The notes under the pieces were generated by a model. That model saw only the letters and a list, made by a program, of their open reading frames with translations. It made no database searches and had not been told where the DNA came from. Both the position numbers and the translations under genes were made by a program. From Variovorax sp. 679 (lineage in GTDB: Bacteria; Pseudomonadota; Gammaproteobacteria; Burkholderiales; Burkholderiaceae_C): a stretch of DNA of 64,000 nucleotides. Every line of letters starts with the position of its first letter. Within the stretch, counting starts at the first letter, position 1. Shown here piece after piece: positions 9,415 through 18,272 of this stretch. The stretch covers positions 186,001 through 250,000 of the forward strand of contig NZ_RXFS01000010.1 in assembly GCF_003952185.1 (NCBI RefSeq). Direction: 5' to 3'.

Positions 9415-10374
9415 TCAGACCATGCCGGACTTGGCCATGATGGCGCGCAGGCTCGCGAAGTCGTCGTCGACGAACTTGGCAAAAGCCTCGCCCGACAGCA
9501 CGGCCGGGGTCCAGTCGTTCTTCTTGAGCGACTCGGCCCACGACGGGCTCTTCATGGCGGCCAGCACCATGTCGGTCAGCGCCTTGCGCTGCTCGGCCGA
9601 GATGCCGGGGGCGCCGTATACGCCGCGCCAGTTGCCGATCTCGACGTCGATGCCCTGTTCCTTCAGCGTGGGCACGTTCACGCCCGGCAGGCGCTGGCCG
9701 GAGGTGACGGCGATGGGCTTCATCTTGCCGGCGGCGATGTACTCGGCGAACTCGCTGTAGCCGCTGCCGCCGATGGTCACGTTGCCACCCAGGATGGCGG
9801 CGGTGGCCTCACCGCCCCCACGGAAGGCCACGTAGTTGATCTTGGACGGATCGGCGCCGACCTTCTGCGCAATCATGGCCGCGGCGATGTGCTCGGTGGA
9901 GCCGCGCGAGCCGCCGCCCCACTTGACGCTGCCCGGGTCCTTCTTGAGCTGCTCGACCACGTCCTTCATGGTCTTGAACGGCGAGTTGGCCGGCAGCACG
10001 AACACGTTGTATTCGGTGGTCAGGCGCGCGATGGGCGTGGCCTGCGACAGGTTGACCGGCGGCTTGCCGGTGATGATGCCGCCCAGCATGACCGAGCCCA
10101 TGACCATCAGCGCGTTCGCGTCGCCCTTGGAGCCGTTCACGAACTGGGCCAGGCCCAGCGCGCCGGCGGCGCCGCCCTTGTTGTCGTAGGTGACGGTGTC
10201 GGCCACCTTGGCGTCGCTGAGCGCCTTGCCCAGTGCACGGCCGGTGGTGTCCCAGCCGCCGCCCGGGTTGGCCGGGATCATCATCTTGACGTTGGCGCCA
10301 GCCCGCGCGGACAGTGGCAGGGCCCCGGCGGCGGCCAGTGCGGCCAGTGACTTCAGAAAGGTGTCGCGACGCAT
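9415..10374 (-). CDS. tctC: Tripartite tricarboxylate transporter, periplasmic binding protein TctC (Bug family)
   Basis: 319 aa. The N-terminus has a twin-arginine-like export signal (MRRDTFLKSLAALAAAGALP) ending ARA. The mature protein shows Bug-family features: IPANPGGGWDTTGRALGKAL, then TYDNKGGAAGALG and the conserved aromatic/loop region near WGGGSRGSTEHI. A good ribosome site (CAGGAGACACGC) precedes the ATG. It delivers a carboxylate to TctAB and is divergent from the tctDE regulators, the classical arrangement. Two other Bug proteins occur at 23460 and 25404, without membrane subunits. Confidence 0.9.
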   Translation of the reverse strand: MRRDTFLKSLAALAAAGALPLSARAGANVKMMIPANPGGGWDTTGRALGKALSDAKVADTVTYDNKGGAAGALGLAQFVNGSKGDANALMVMGSVMLGGIITGKPPVNLSQATPIARLTTEYNVFVLPANSPFKTMKDVVEQLKKDPGSVKWGGGSRGSTEHIAAAMIAQKVGADPSKINYVAFRGGGEATAAILGGNVTIGGSGYSEFAEYIAAGKMKPIAVTSGQRLPGVNVPTLKEQGIDVEIGNWRGVYGAPGISAEQRKALTDMVLAAMKSPSWAESLKKNDWTPAVLSGEAFAKFVDDDFASLRAIMAKSGMV

Positions 10375-10509
10375 GCGTGTCTCCTGGATTGGAAGGAATT
10401 TGAAAGGTAGCTGACTTGGAGCTGAGCGCTATCATGCGCCGCCCCGCTGTCAGTTGGCTGTCCGCCAGACTGGGGAAAACACCAAAGTACGCACTCCCGC
10501 CCCCACCGT

Positions 10510-11193
10510 ATGAAGCTGCTGCTGGTCGAAGACGACCCCTCGATGCAAATCACCCTGCAGCGCACCCTCGGGCGCCGGCGGATCGATGTGCGCGTCTGCG
10601 GCGACGGTGCCGAGGCCGTCGCGCAATGGCGCGCCATCGAGCCCGACGTGGTCGCCCTCGACCTGAGCCTGCCCAACATCGACGGCCTGCAGGTGCTGGC
10701 CCAGGCCCGCGCCGAGGGCCTGCGCACGCCGGTGCTGCTGCTGACGGCGCGCGGCACGGTCGGCGACCGCATCGTCGGCCTGAACGCCGGCGCCGACGAC
10801 TACCTGCCCAAGCCCTTCGACCTCGACGAGCTCGAGGCCCGCATCCGGGCCCTGCGCCGGCGCAGCCACGGTGTTGCCGGGCAGGACGCGGGGCTGAACC
10901 CGCAGGAAATCGGCGGGCTGCGCTTCGAGCCCGACAACGGCGCCATCTACAACCGCGCCGAGCTGCTCGAACTAACGCCGCGCGAACTGGCGCTGCTGAA
11001 GGCGCTGATGATGAAGCCCGGCCATGCCGTGACCAAGGAACGCCTGTTCGAACTGGTGTTCCCGGGCGAGGCCAACGTGCAGTACGAGGCCATCGAGGTG
11101 GTGGTGTACCGGCTGCGCAAGAAGCTCGTGGGCACCGGCGCGGTGCTGATGACGATGCGCGGGCTGGGCTATCTGCTTCGCCCTGAAACATGA
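10510..11193 (+). CDS. tctD: OmpR-family response regulator of the tct transporter (TctD)
   Basis: 227 aa. Receiver domain with acidic pocket E7-D8-D9, phospho-acceptor D51 (in VALDLSLPNID) and K101 (LPKPFD), then a C-terminal winged helix with LTPRELALLKALM and the recognition region YEAIEVVVYRLRKKL. It lies divergent from tctC and before a TctE-type kinase, so control of tctCBA by extracellular carboxylate is likely. The assignment to TctD is from position plus family; the effector is not known. Confidence 0.85.
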   Translation: MKLLLVEDDPSMQITLQRTLGRRRIDVRVCGDGAEAVAQWRAIEPDVVALDLSLPNIDGLQVLAQARAEGLRTPVLLLTARGTVGDRIVGLNAGADDYLPKPFDLDELEARIRALRRRSHGVAGQDAGLNPQEIGGLRFEPDNGAIYNRAELLELTPRELALLKALMMKPGHAVTKERLFELVFPGEANVQYEAIEVVVYRLRKKLVGTGAVLMTMRGLGYLLRPET

Positions 11194-11196
11194 TCC

Positions 11197-11289
11197 ACCC
11201 CCAGGCTTCGCGCACTTCGTGTCGCTTCGCCAACCCCCTTGCAGGGGGCAACGCCTACGGCCCGGCAAACCCGGTTCCGCGGCGTTTCC
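11197..11289 (+). repeat. Dispersed intergenic repeat, copy 2 (between tctD and tctE)
   Basis: Begins CCCCCAGGCTTCGCGCACTT, contains the hairpin CCCCCTTGCAGGGGG, and ends in CGGTTCCGCGGCGTTTCCC. It is the inverted partner of copy 1 at 9311-9404. It fills the gap between response-regulator stop and kinase start; the open frame that runs through it upstream of the kinase ATG is a by-product. Confidence 0.75.
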
Positions 11290-11308
11290 CGACCTGCAAG
11301 TCAACTCC

Positions 11309-12760
11309 ATGACCCGTGCGATCTCGCTTCGCGCCAGGCTGCTGCTCGGCATCCTCGCGCCGATTGCCGTGTTCATCGTGATCAACAGCGTGAGCCTGTA
11401 CCGCCAGAGCATGGCTGCTGCCACCACGGCCTACGACCGCACCCTGCTCGCATCGGCCAAGACCATCGGCGAGCAGCTCGACGTGGAGGGCTACGACGAC
11501 ATGGCGCGGCTGCGCGCCATCGTGCCCTACTCCGCGCTGGAAGCCTTCGAGGCCGACAACCGCAGCCGGCTGTTCTACCGGGTCTCGGCGCTCGACGGCG
11601 AAATGATCTCGGGCTTTGCCGAGCTGCCCTTCTGGCGCGGCCGCATCCCCGACCGCAGTGCCTACGCGGCGCTGGTCGACTTCTATGACGCGCAGTTCCG
11701 CAACCAGCCGGTGCGCGTGGCGGTGCTGCTGCAGCCGGTGGCCAGTGCGCGCGGCCGCGGCATGGCGGTGGTGCAGGTGGCCGAGACGCTGGAGCTGCGC
11801 GAGACGCTGGCGCGCAAGCTGCTCATCGACACGCTGTGGCGCCAGCTGCTGCTGATGGGCGTGATCGCGCTGGTCACGGTGTTCGTGGTGCAGCGCGCCA
11901 CGCGGCCGGTGCGCGAGCTGGGCGAAGCCATCGAGAAACGCCAGGCCGACGACTTCTCGCCCATCGACGCGCCCGACGCGCCGCGCGAGCTGCGCCCGCT
12001 GATCGACGCCACCACGCAGGTCATGGGCCGGCTGCAGCGGCTGCTCGATCACCAGAAGCGCTTCGTGCGCGACAGCGCGCATCAGCTGCGCACGCCGCTG
12101 GCGGTGCTGAAGGCACAGGTGCAGTCGGCGCAGCGCGGCGACGTGGCGCCCGAACAGGCACTGGGCGAGATCAGCGGCACCGTGGACCGCGCGACCACAC
12201 TGGCCAACCAGATGCTGTCGCTCGCCAAGGTGGAGCAGCTGCGGCAGCAGCCGGAATCGGTGACGCTCGACCTCGGCGAGGTGGCGCGGAACATCGCGCT
12301 CGACCTCTCGCCGCTGGTGGCCGACAAGGCGCTCGACTTCGAACTCGCCATCGACGAGCCCGTGCCGGTGCGCGCCCACCAGTGGATGCTGCAGGAACTC
12401 ACGCGCAACCTGCTGCACAACGCGATCAAGCAGAGTCCGCCGGGTGCCGCGCTGTCGGTGACGGTGCGCACGGAAGGCCCGGATGCCGTGCTCGTGGTGC
12501 GCGACGGCGGCCCCGGCATCTCGCCCAAGCTGCGGCAGCGCCTGTTCGCGCCCTTCGCGGCGGGTAGCACGTCGAGCGGCTCGGGGCTGGGGCTGGCGAT
12601 CTGCCGCGAGATCGTGCTTGCGCTGGACGGGCGCATCAGCCTCGACAACCGCACCGCGCCAGACGCACCGGGCCCGACGGACGGCGCCGCCCGGGTGATC
12701 GGGCTGGACGCGGTCGTGCGCCTGCCACTCTGGCAGGCCGTCTCGGGGCACAATTCCTGA
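11309..12760 (+). CDS. tctE: Sensor histidine kinase of the tct system (TctE)
   Basis: 483 aa. N-terminal TM helix (LLLGILAPIAVFIVINSVSL), a periplasmic sensory domain of about 130 residues, second TM (LLLMGVIALVTVFVVQ), HAMP-like linker, H-box FVRDSAHQLRTPLAVLK, N-box LLHNAIKQS and G-boxes DGGPGIS and SGLGLAI. The ATG at 11309 is chosen because upstream frame lies in the repeat and lacks a signal-like start. It would phosphorylate the upstream response regulator in response to a periplasmic carboxylate. Confidence 0.87.
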   Translation: MTRAISLRARLLLGILAPIAVFIVINSVSLYRQSMAAATTAYDRTLLASAKTIGEQLDVEGYDDMARLRAIVPYSALEAFEADNRSRLFYRVSALDGEMISGFAELPFWRGRIPDRSAYAALVDFYDAQFRNQPVRVAVLLQPVASARGRGMAVVQVAETLELRETLARKLLIDTLWRQLLLMGVIALVTVFVVQRATRPVRELGEAIEKRQADDFSPIDAPDAPRELRPLIDATTQVMGRLQRLLDHQKRFVRDSAHQLRTPLAVLKAQVQSAQRGDVAPEQALGEISGTVDRATTLANQMLSLAKVEQLRQQPESVTLDLGEVARNIALDLSPLVADKALDFELAIDEPVPVRAHQWMLQELTRNLLHNAIKQSPPGAALSVTVRTEGPDAVLVVRDGGPGISPKLRQRLFAPFAAGSTSSGSGLGLAICREIVLALDGRISLDNRTAPDAPGPTDGAARVIGLDAVVRLPLWQAVSGHNS

Positions 12761-12779
12761 CCTCCACTTTCAGACATCC

Positions 12780-13217
12780 ATGGACCGTCTGCGCATCGAC
12801 AAATGGCTCTGGGCCGCCCGCTTCTTCAAGACGCGCTCGCTGGCCGCGGAGGAAATCGGCAAGAACCGCGTGCAGGTGAACGGCGACGTCGCCAAGGCTT
12901 CGCGCGAGGTCAAGGCGGGAGATACCGTCGCCATGCGCATGGGCCCGCTGACACGGACCGTGACGGTACGCGGCCTCAGCGGACAGCGCGGGCCAGCGCC
13001 GGTCGCGCAGCAGCTCTACGAGGAAACCGCAGAGAGCCTGGCAGCGCAGGCCGCCTTCCGCGAGATGCGCCGCGTGGGCAGCGAGCCCGCGCTGGCCATC
13101 GAACAGGGCCGCCCCACCAAGCGCGACAGGCGCGAGCTCGACGGCGCGGTGCGCCAGCACGCCGACTGGGACAGCCGCTGGAGCGCCTCGCTGCCTCCCG
13201 AAGACGACGGGCGCTGA
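12780..13217 (+). CDS. hslR: Hsp15-like S4-domain RNA-binding heat-shock protein
   Basis: 145 aa. The N-terminal S4 fold is clear: DRLRIDKWLWAARFFKTRSL, then GKNRVQVNGDVAKASREVKA with the usual S4 loop. The C-terminal tail is basic and charged. In E. coli Hsp15 binds stalled 50S subunits that carry nascent chains and helps recycle them. The gene follows tctE by 19 bases and precedes the polyphosphate kinase, with no functional link to either visible. Confidence 0.85.
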   Translation: MDRLRIDKWLWAARFFKTRSLAAEEIGKNRVQVNGDVAKASREVKAGDTVAMRMGPLTRTVTVRGLSGQRGPAPVAQQLYEETAESLAAQAAFREMRRVGSEPALAIEQGRPTKRDRRELDGAVRQHADWDSRWSASLPPEDDGR

Positions 13218-13282
13218 CGACCATCCGCCGGGTCCGATCGCTTACGCTGTCGGCTTCGTTGTTCTTCACGGAGTCCCGCTTC

Positions 13283-14089
13283 ATGGCCAGCTTCAAGAAA
13301 TACCGCGTCGGCGGCAAGTTCAAGCTCTCGCACATCGACCCTGGCGACACGCCCTTCTGCGAAGGCGACGAAGCCTCGCAGCGGACCGAGGTCGACGCGC
13401 TGGCGGTCGAGCTCGACGAACTGCAGGACCTGCTGAACGCCGAAGGCCGGCGCAAGCTGCTGCTGGTGCTGCAGGGCATGGACACCAGCGGCAAGGACGG
13501 CACGGTGCGCTGGGTGTTCTCGCGCACCTCGCCGCTGGGCGTGCGCGTGACGGCCTTCAAGGCGCCGACCGTGGACGAACGCGCGCGCGACTACCTCTGG
13601 CGCTGCCACGCCGCCGTGCCGCGCACCGGCGAGATCATGGTGTGGAACCGCAGCCACTACGAGGACGTACTGGTGCCCGTGGTCGAAGGCTGGATCGACA
13701 AGGCCGAGACGAAGCGCCGATACGCGCAGATCAACGACTTCGAGCGGCTGCTTACCGAGACCGGCACGGTGGTCGTCAAGTGCATGCTGCACATCGACAA
13801 GGACGAGCAGCGCGAGCGCCTGCAAGCGCGCATCGACACGCCCGGCAAGCAATGGAAGTTCAGCATGGACGACCTGGAAGTGCGCACCAAGTGGAGCGCC
13901 TACCAGCAGGCTTACCAGAACGCGCTGGCTGCCACGTCGACGGAGCATGCGCCGTGGTACGTGGTGCCCGCCAACAGCAAGCGGCACCGCAACGTGATGA
14001 TCGCCCAGCTGCTGGTGAAGACGATGCGCCAGATGAAGCTCAAGGCCCCGCCGCCGGACCCGGCGCTCAAGGGAATGATCGTCAAGTGA
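13283..14089 (+). CDS. ppk2: Polyphosphate kinase 2 family protein (PPK2)
   Basis: 268 aa, typical for a single-domain PPK2. It has the Walker A-like loop QGMDTSGKDGTVRWVFS (about residues 61-77), the lid-like region and the Walker B region GEIMVWNRSHYEDVLVP. The DTSGKDG loop with Thr/Ser resembles class III enzymes (both AMP and ADP phosphorylated), but that subclass is an inference. It moves phosphate between polyphosphate and nucleotides in the cytoplasm. ATG chosen over upstream frame because MASFKKYRVG is the usual family start. Confidence 0.85.
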   Translation: MASFKKYRVGGKFKLSHIDPGDTPFCEGDEASQRTEVDALAVELDELQDLLNAEGRRKLLLVLQGMDTSGKDGTVRWVFSRTSPLGVRVTAFKAPTVDERARDYLWRCHAAVPRTGEIMVWNRSHYEDVLVPVVEGWIDKAETKRRYAQINDFERLLTETGTVVVKCMLHIDKDEQRERLQARIDTPGKQWKFSMDDLEVRTKWSAYQQAYQNALAATSTEHAPWYVVPANSKRHRNVMIAQLLVKTMRQMKLKAPPPDPALKGMIVK

Positions 14090-14122
14090 GCCTGGGGCTG
14101 GCGAGGCAGCCCGGCCCGGGAA

Positions 14123-14791
14123 TCAGGAGCGGCGGATGACCGCCTGCGCCAGCACGCGGCACTTGCCGAACTCGCAGCGCACCGCCCAGGTTCCGCCGTT
14201 GTCGCAAGGCACGTTGTAGGTTTCGTAGCCGGGGCCCTTGGCCGTGAGTTCGGCGCGCGGCTGCAGGTTGCAGCGGCCGGCCTTGGCCAGCGTTTCGACG
14301 TTGTAGGTGTCGACACCCGTGCGGCGCGGCTTCACGATGACGCCCGGGTCGAAGGTGTTGCCGTAGAACGAGTCGCGCACGTTGGGGTCGAGGTTGCGAT
14401 AGCCGCGCTTGGCCATGCAATGCACGATGGCGATCTGCTGGTGCTCGGCAATCAGCTCAGGGCTGGGGCGGCCGTTCCAGTCGATGATGGCGGCGGTGAT
14501 GCCGGTGTACGACGCCGCGGCCACGATGCCCTGCCCGTGCACCGTGATCAGGCCCAGCCCCAGCGCGCCCCACATGGCGTCGCCGGTATCGCTGCGTGCC
14601 GAGATGCGGTTGGCGGCCGTGCGGCAATCGGCAACGTCGTTGTCGTAGCGCACCTTGTCCACGCCTTCCATGGCGACCATGGGCACATAGGAAGTGCCGG
14701 TGCCCGTTCCGGGCTCGGTGGGTGTGGTCGGTGCGCTGGCGCAACCGGCCAGGGCCACGGCGGCGAACGCAATGCTCAGCAACAGCTTCAT
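14123..14791 (-). CDS. Putative outer-membrane or periplasmic lipoprotein, glycine-zipper-like
   Basis: 222 aa. Signal peptide with lipobox VALAGC (Cys17), a Thr/Gly/Pro linker, then a domain with DCRTAANRISARSDTG followed by a Gly/Ala-rich hydrophobic stretch (MWGALGLGLITVHGQGIVAA) like glycine-zipper segments of small envelope lipoproteins. The last 90 residues hold four Cys that could form disulfides. No catalytic motif seen. Stands alone between converging and diverging genes; function unknown. Confidence 0.7.
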   Translation of the reverse strand: MKLLLSIAFAAVALAGCASAPTTPTEPGTGTGTSYVPMVAMEGVDKVRYDNDVADCRTAANRISARSDTGDAMWGALGLGLITVHGQGIVAAASYTGITAAIIDWNGRPSPELIAEHQQIAIVHCMAKRGYRNLDPNVRDSFYGNTFDPGVIVKPRRTGVDTYNVETLAKAGRCNLQPRAELTAKGPGYETYNVPCDNGGTWAVRCEFGKCRVLAQAVIRRS

Positions 14792-14933
14792 GCAATCCCT
14801 CGTCTTCTTCGCGATAGTTGCGGGGATTTAACCATACATATAGTTACTCTTGAATCACCTTGTCGTGAATGCACGACGACCGGCGCAGCCTGCCCGCTGT
14901 GCGACGATGCCCCGGCAGAAGTCATCCCGCCAC

Positions 14934-15290
14934 ATGAAGATCGAGACCCCCGGCAAGTTCCTTTTCGCATTCACGGGCAGTGCGCTGGCCATCGCGCTGG
15001 CGATCCACCCCGCCACGGCAATGGCCCAAACGACGCCCGTGGACCTGGCCCGCAAGAACGCCTGCCTGGCCTGCCACGGCCTCGTCCACAAGCAGGTCGG
15101 CCCGGGCTTCGCGCAGATCGCCGAGCGCTATCGCGGCGACGGGGAAGCGGCGGCGCGCCTCGCCGGGAAGATCCGCGACGGCAGCGTGGGCACCTGGGGC
15201 CGCGTGATCATGCCCCGGCAGACGCAGGTTTCGGAGGCCGACGCACAGGTCCTGTCGCAGTGGATCCTGTCGCAGCGTCCGCCACGATGA
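14934..15290 (+). CDS. Small class I cytochrome c
   Basis: 118 aa from the ATG at 14934, which begins a proper Sec signal (FAFTGSALAIALAIHPATAMA). The mature part has one haem site CLACH and a distal Met ligand in VIMPRQTQV, the plan of cytochrome c551/c552-type electron carriers. Upstream in-frame starts at 14850 or 14907 would extend the signal and seem less likely. A soluble or loosely bound periplasmic electron carrier; the partner oxidase is not visible. It lies 57 bp before the histidine kinase gene. Confidence 0.82.
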   Translation: MKIETPGKFLFAFTGSALAIALAIHPATAMAQTTPVDLARKNACLACHGLVHKQVGPGFAQIAERYRGDGEAAARLAGKIRDGSVGTWGRVIMPRQTQVSEADAQVLSQWILSQRPPR

Positions 15291-15347
15291 AAACCCCAAG
15301 GAAGCAAGACACCGCCCAGATGGTTACAAAGTGAGAAAATAGGTTAC

Positions 15348-17333
15348 ATGCTTGCGCGTCGGCTTCGGACGCGCCTCCTGCTCCTGCATTTCTTGAACTA
15401 CCGTCCCGCGCCCTTCTTCGCCAACGTGGTGCTCGTCCTTTCGATGGCGCTGCTGGGTGTCATCGGCGTCTTCCTGGTGGGCGCGACCGGCTTGCGGCAA
15501 TCCGATGGCCTGCTGCACCTGACGCGGGCGGACTGGCAGGTCGACGACGCATCGGGCTTCAGCGCACCGCCGCCCAGGCAGGACAGCCATGCCCTGCCCG
15601 ACAGCTGGAAGCAGGTCGACTTGCCGCTGGCCCTTCCCATCGCGCTGCTGCGCCAGGCAGAGAACACCTCGACCAACACGACACGCACCACCTGGATCAG
15701 GCTGGGCACCCGTGGCCTGCCAGCCGGCTCCGGGCCGCTGGCGCTGTACGGCGCACGCATCAAGACCGACGGGACCATCGCGGTCTACGTCGACGGCCGG
15801 CTGGTCCATCGCGCGCAGCAGTCGGGCCCGCTGTGGAACAGCACCCGCACACCGCTGTGGGTCCAGCTCGACGACAGCGGCGCCGGCAACACCCCGCCCA
15901 CCGAGATCCTCCTTCGCCTCGAACACACGCGCGGCGCGCAGGTGGCGCTGTCGTCTCTGTGGCTCGGCCCGGTCGACGCGCTGAGAGGTCGCCACGGCAT
16001 GCGCCAGTGGCTGCAGCAGGAGCTTCCCGCGATGCTGGGCGCGGCCTTCATGGCGGTGGGCGTGTTCGCCCTGTTCGTGTGGTTCAGGCGCCGCGACGAG
16101 ACGGGCTACCTGCTCTTCTTCAACCTCGCCGCCACCTCCTTCATGCGCGGGCTGCATTTCTACGTGAGCCTGCCGGTCGTCAACGACTGGTTCGCATGGC
16201 TGACCGTCAATTCGCTCTTCTGGCTGGTGATGGTCGTGCACTTCTTCCTGCGCCAGTTGCACGGCCGGCAACTCAAGTGGCTCACCCGGGGCGTGGTCGT
16301 GGCGACCACTGCTGTCGGAATCGTCACGGTGCCCGGCCTGGCCATCGTGCAGAACACGCCGCAGGTGACGCCGCTGATCTACGCGATCGCCGCACTCATG
16401 GGCACCGCGGTCTGCCTCGTCGGCGGCGTCAGCGCATGGCGCCGCTCCACCGAGGGCCGGCTGGTGGCCGCGGGCATCGGCATCTGCGTGCTTCTGGGCA
16501 TCACCGACTGGCTGCTGCAGAACAACTTCATCAGCCCCGAAGGCTGGTACCTGGGCGCGTACACCAACGCCGTCACCTTCAGCGTGTTCGGCGTGCTGAT
16601 GTACCGCCGCTACATGCACGCCATCGGCGAAGTCGAGCAGCTCAACGCCAGCCTCGCGCAGCGCCTGCAGAAGCGCGAGGCCGAGCTCGAAGTCAGCCAC
16701 CGCCGGCTGCGCGAGATCGAGCGCCTGCAGACCATCAGCGACGAACGCCAGCGCCTGATGCAGGACATGCACGACGGACTGGGCTCGTCGCTCATCAGCG
16801 CGATCCGCTCCGTCGAGGGCGGCGGCATGAGCGACGACAAGGTGTCGCAGATCCTCAAGAGCTGTCTCGACGACCTGAAGCTCACGCTCGATTCGCTGGA
16901 GCCTATCGAGGCCGACCTGCTCCTGCTGCTGGCCACGCTGCGCTACAGGCTGGAACCGCGGCTCGAAGGCACGGGCGTCTCGCTGCGCTGGGAAGTGCGG
17001 GAGCTGCCCGCGCTGGAATGGCTCGACCCGTCGAGCGCGCTGCACATCCTGCGCATCGTGCAGGAGAGCATCTCGAACATCCTGCGGCACACGCGCGCGA
17101 CGGAGATACGCGTGGCAACCTCGCTGCACGACGCCGGCGTGCAAGTGACGATCGAAGACAACGGACAGGGCTTCGACATCGACAAGGCGATGTCCTCGTC
17201 ATCGGGCCGGGGCCTGCAGAACCAGCGGCGGCGCGCGCGGTCGATCCACGGCACCGTCAGCTGGGAATCGCGGCCGACGGGGACGCGGTTCGTGCTGTGG
17301 CTGCCGCTGCGGCGCGAGGCTCAGGCGGCTTGA
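15348..17333 (+). CDS. Orphan membrane sensor histidine kinase, NarL-partner (HisKA_3) type with 7TM-DISM-like sensor
   Basis: 661 aa. TM helix at the start, an extracellular jelly-roll-like domain of about 190 residues, then about seven TM helices between residues 220 and 420, the plan of 7TM-DISM receptors. A short coiled coil follows, then the H-box MQDMHDGLGSSLISAIRSVE of the HisKA_3 type, N-box QESISNILRH and G-boxes DNGQGF and GRGLQN. No response regulator lies next to it, so its partner is elsewhere. The upstream gap holds the direct repeat GGTTAC twice. Confidence 0.85.
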   Translation: MLARRLRTRLLLLHFLNYRPAPFFANVVLVLSMALLGVIGVFLVGATGLRQSDGLLHLTRADWQVDDASGFSAPPPRQDSHALPDSWKQVDLPLALPIALLRQAENTSTNTTRTTWIRLGTRGLPAGSGPLALYGARIKTDGTIAVYVDGRLVHRAQQSGPLWNSTRTPLWVQLDDSGAGNTPPTEILLRLEHTRGAQVALSSLWLGPVDALRGRHGMRQWLQQELPAMLGAAFMAVGVFALFVWFRRRDETGYLLFFNLAATSFMRGLHFYVSLPVVNDWFAWLTVNSLFWLVMVVHFFLRQLHGRQLKWLTRGVVVATTAVGIVTVPGLAIVQNTPQVTPLIYAIAALMGTAVCLVGGVSAWRRSTEGRLVAAGIGICVLLGITDWLLQNNFISPEGWYLGAYTNAVTFSVFGVLMYRRYMHAIGEVEQLNASLAQRLQKREAELEVSHRRLREIERLQTISDERQRLMQDMHDGLGSSLISAIRSVEGGGMSDDKVSQILKSCLDDLKLTLDSLEPIEADLLLLLATLRYRLEPRLEGTGVSLRWEVRELPALEWLDPSSALHILRIVQESISNILRHTRATEIRVATSLHDAGVQVTIEDNGQGFDIDKAMSSSSGRGLQNQRRRARSIHGTVSWESRPTGTRFVLWLPLRREAQAA

Positions 17334-17354
17334 GCGCAAGCCCGCGCCGGGCAA

Positions 17355-18236
17355 CTACAGGCGATCGACGGGGATCTTCAGGTAGGCAACGCCGTTGGCC
17401 TCGGCGGGCGGGAGGCTCCCGGCGCGGACGTTGACCTGGACCGAAGGCAGCATCAAGGCAGGCATCGCCAGCGTGGCATCGCGCGCGCGACGAAGGGCCA
17501 CGAATTCCTCTTCGCCGATGCCGTCGCGCACATGGATGTTGCCTTCCCTCTGCGCGGCCACGGTGGTGCTGGAGGTCGGCTCGCGCGAGGCGGGCGGGTA
17601 GTCGTGGCAGAGGTAGAGACGGGTGTCGCCGGGCAGTGCGAGCAGCCGCTGTATGGAGCGATAGAGCTCGCGTGCATCGCCGCCGGGAAAGTCGCAGCGC
17701 GCCGTGCCTGCGTCGGGCATGAACAGCGTGTCTCCCACGAACACCGCCGCAGGCCCGCCGGCCGGGTCCTCGACGAGATAGGCCACGTCGGCAGGCGTGT
17801 GGCCGGATACATGAAGGGCCCTGGCCCGCAGCCGCCCTATGCGGAATGCCTCGCCGTCGGCGAACAGATGCTGGAACTGCGAACCGTCGACCGCAAGATC
17901 TTCGGCGTTGAAGACGCCCCGGAACACGCGCTGCACTGCGGTGATGCCGCTGCCCACGGCCAGCGTGCCGCCGAAGCGCTGCCGCAGATATGGCGCCCCC
18001 GACAGGTGATCGGCATGCGCATGCGTCTCCAGCAGCCACTGCACGGTCAATCCGCGCCGGACGATCACCTCGGCCACAGCTTCCGCCGGAGCAGGGTCGG
18101 TCCGCCCCGAATTCGCCTGGTAGCCCATCACCGGGTCGATGACCGCGCAGGAGCCCGCGCCGTCATCGACCAGGTAGGAAAAGGTCGAGGTTGCGCGGTC
18201 GAAGAAAGGCTCGATCGTCAGCGAAGCTTGGTTCAT
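17355..18236 (-). CDS. Metallo-beta-lactamase-fold hydrolase, persulfide-dioxygenase-like
   Basis: 293 aa. Metal motif THAHADHLSGAPYLRQ (H72, H74, D76, H77), then the third His in VSGHTPADVAYLV, the bridging Asp in FVGDTLFMPDAGTARCDFPG, and the last His in YLCHDY. The GTARCDFPGGDA stretch is shared by ETHE1-like persulfide dioxygenases and BlhA-type proteins. These oxidise glutathione persulfide to sulfite. Divergent from the MmgE/PrpD gene and close to a mercaptopyruvate sulfurtransferase, it fits sulfur handling. A glyoxalase II-like thioesterase is the alternative. Confidence 0.72.
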   Translation of the reverse strand: MNQASLTIEPFFDRATSTFSYLVDDGAGSCAVIDPVMGYQANSGRTDPAPAEAVAEVIVRRGLTVQWLLETHAHADHLSGAPYLRQRFGGTLAVGSGITAVQRVFRGVFNAEDLAVDGSQFQHLFADGEAFRIGRLRARALHVSGHTPADVAYLVEDPAGGPAAVFVGDTLFMPDAGTARCDFPGGDARELYRSIQRLLALPGDTRLYLCHDYPPASREPTSSTTVAAQREGNIHVRDGIGEEEFVALRRARDATLAMPALMLPSVQVNVRAGSLPPAEANGVAYLKIPVDRL

Positions 18237-18240
18237 ATAA

Positions 18241-18259
18241 TGAAAGACATTTCATTGAA
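18241..18259. promoter_or_regulatory. Candidate IclR-type operator in the MBL / MmgE-PrpD divergent promoter
   Basis: TGAAA-GACA-TTTCA (18241-18254) overlaps TTCATTGAA (18251-18259). The latter 9-mer recurs exactly at 20495-20503 beside the IclR gene. The 37-base gap is AT-rich, with TATAAT-like hexamers on both strands (18236-18241; 18268-18273). A shared regulator for both promoters is inferred. Confidence 0.45.
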
Positions 18260-18272
18260 CAAAATAAATTAT

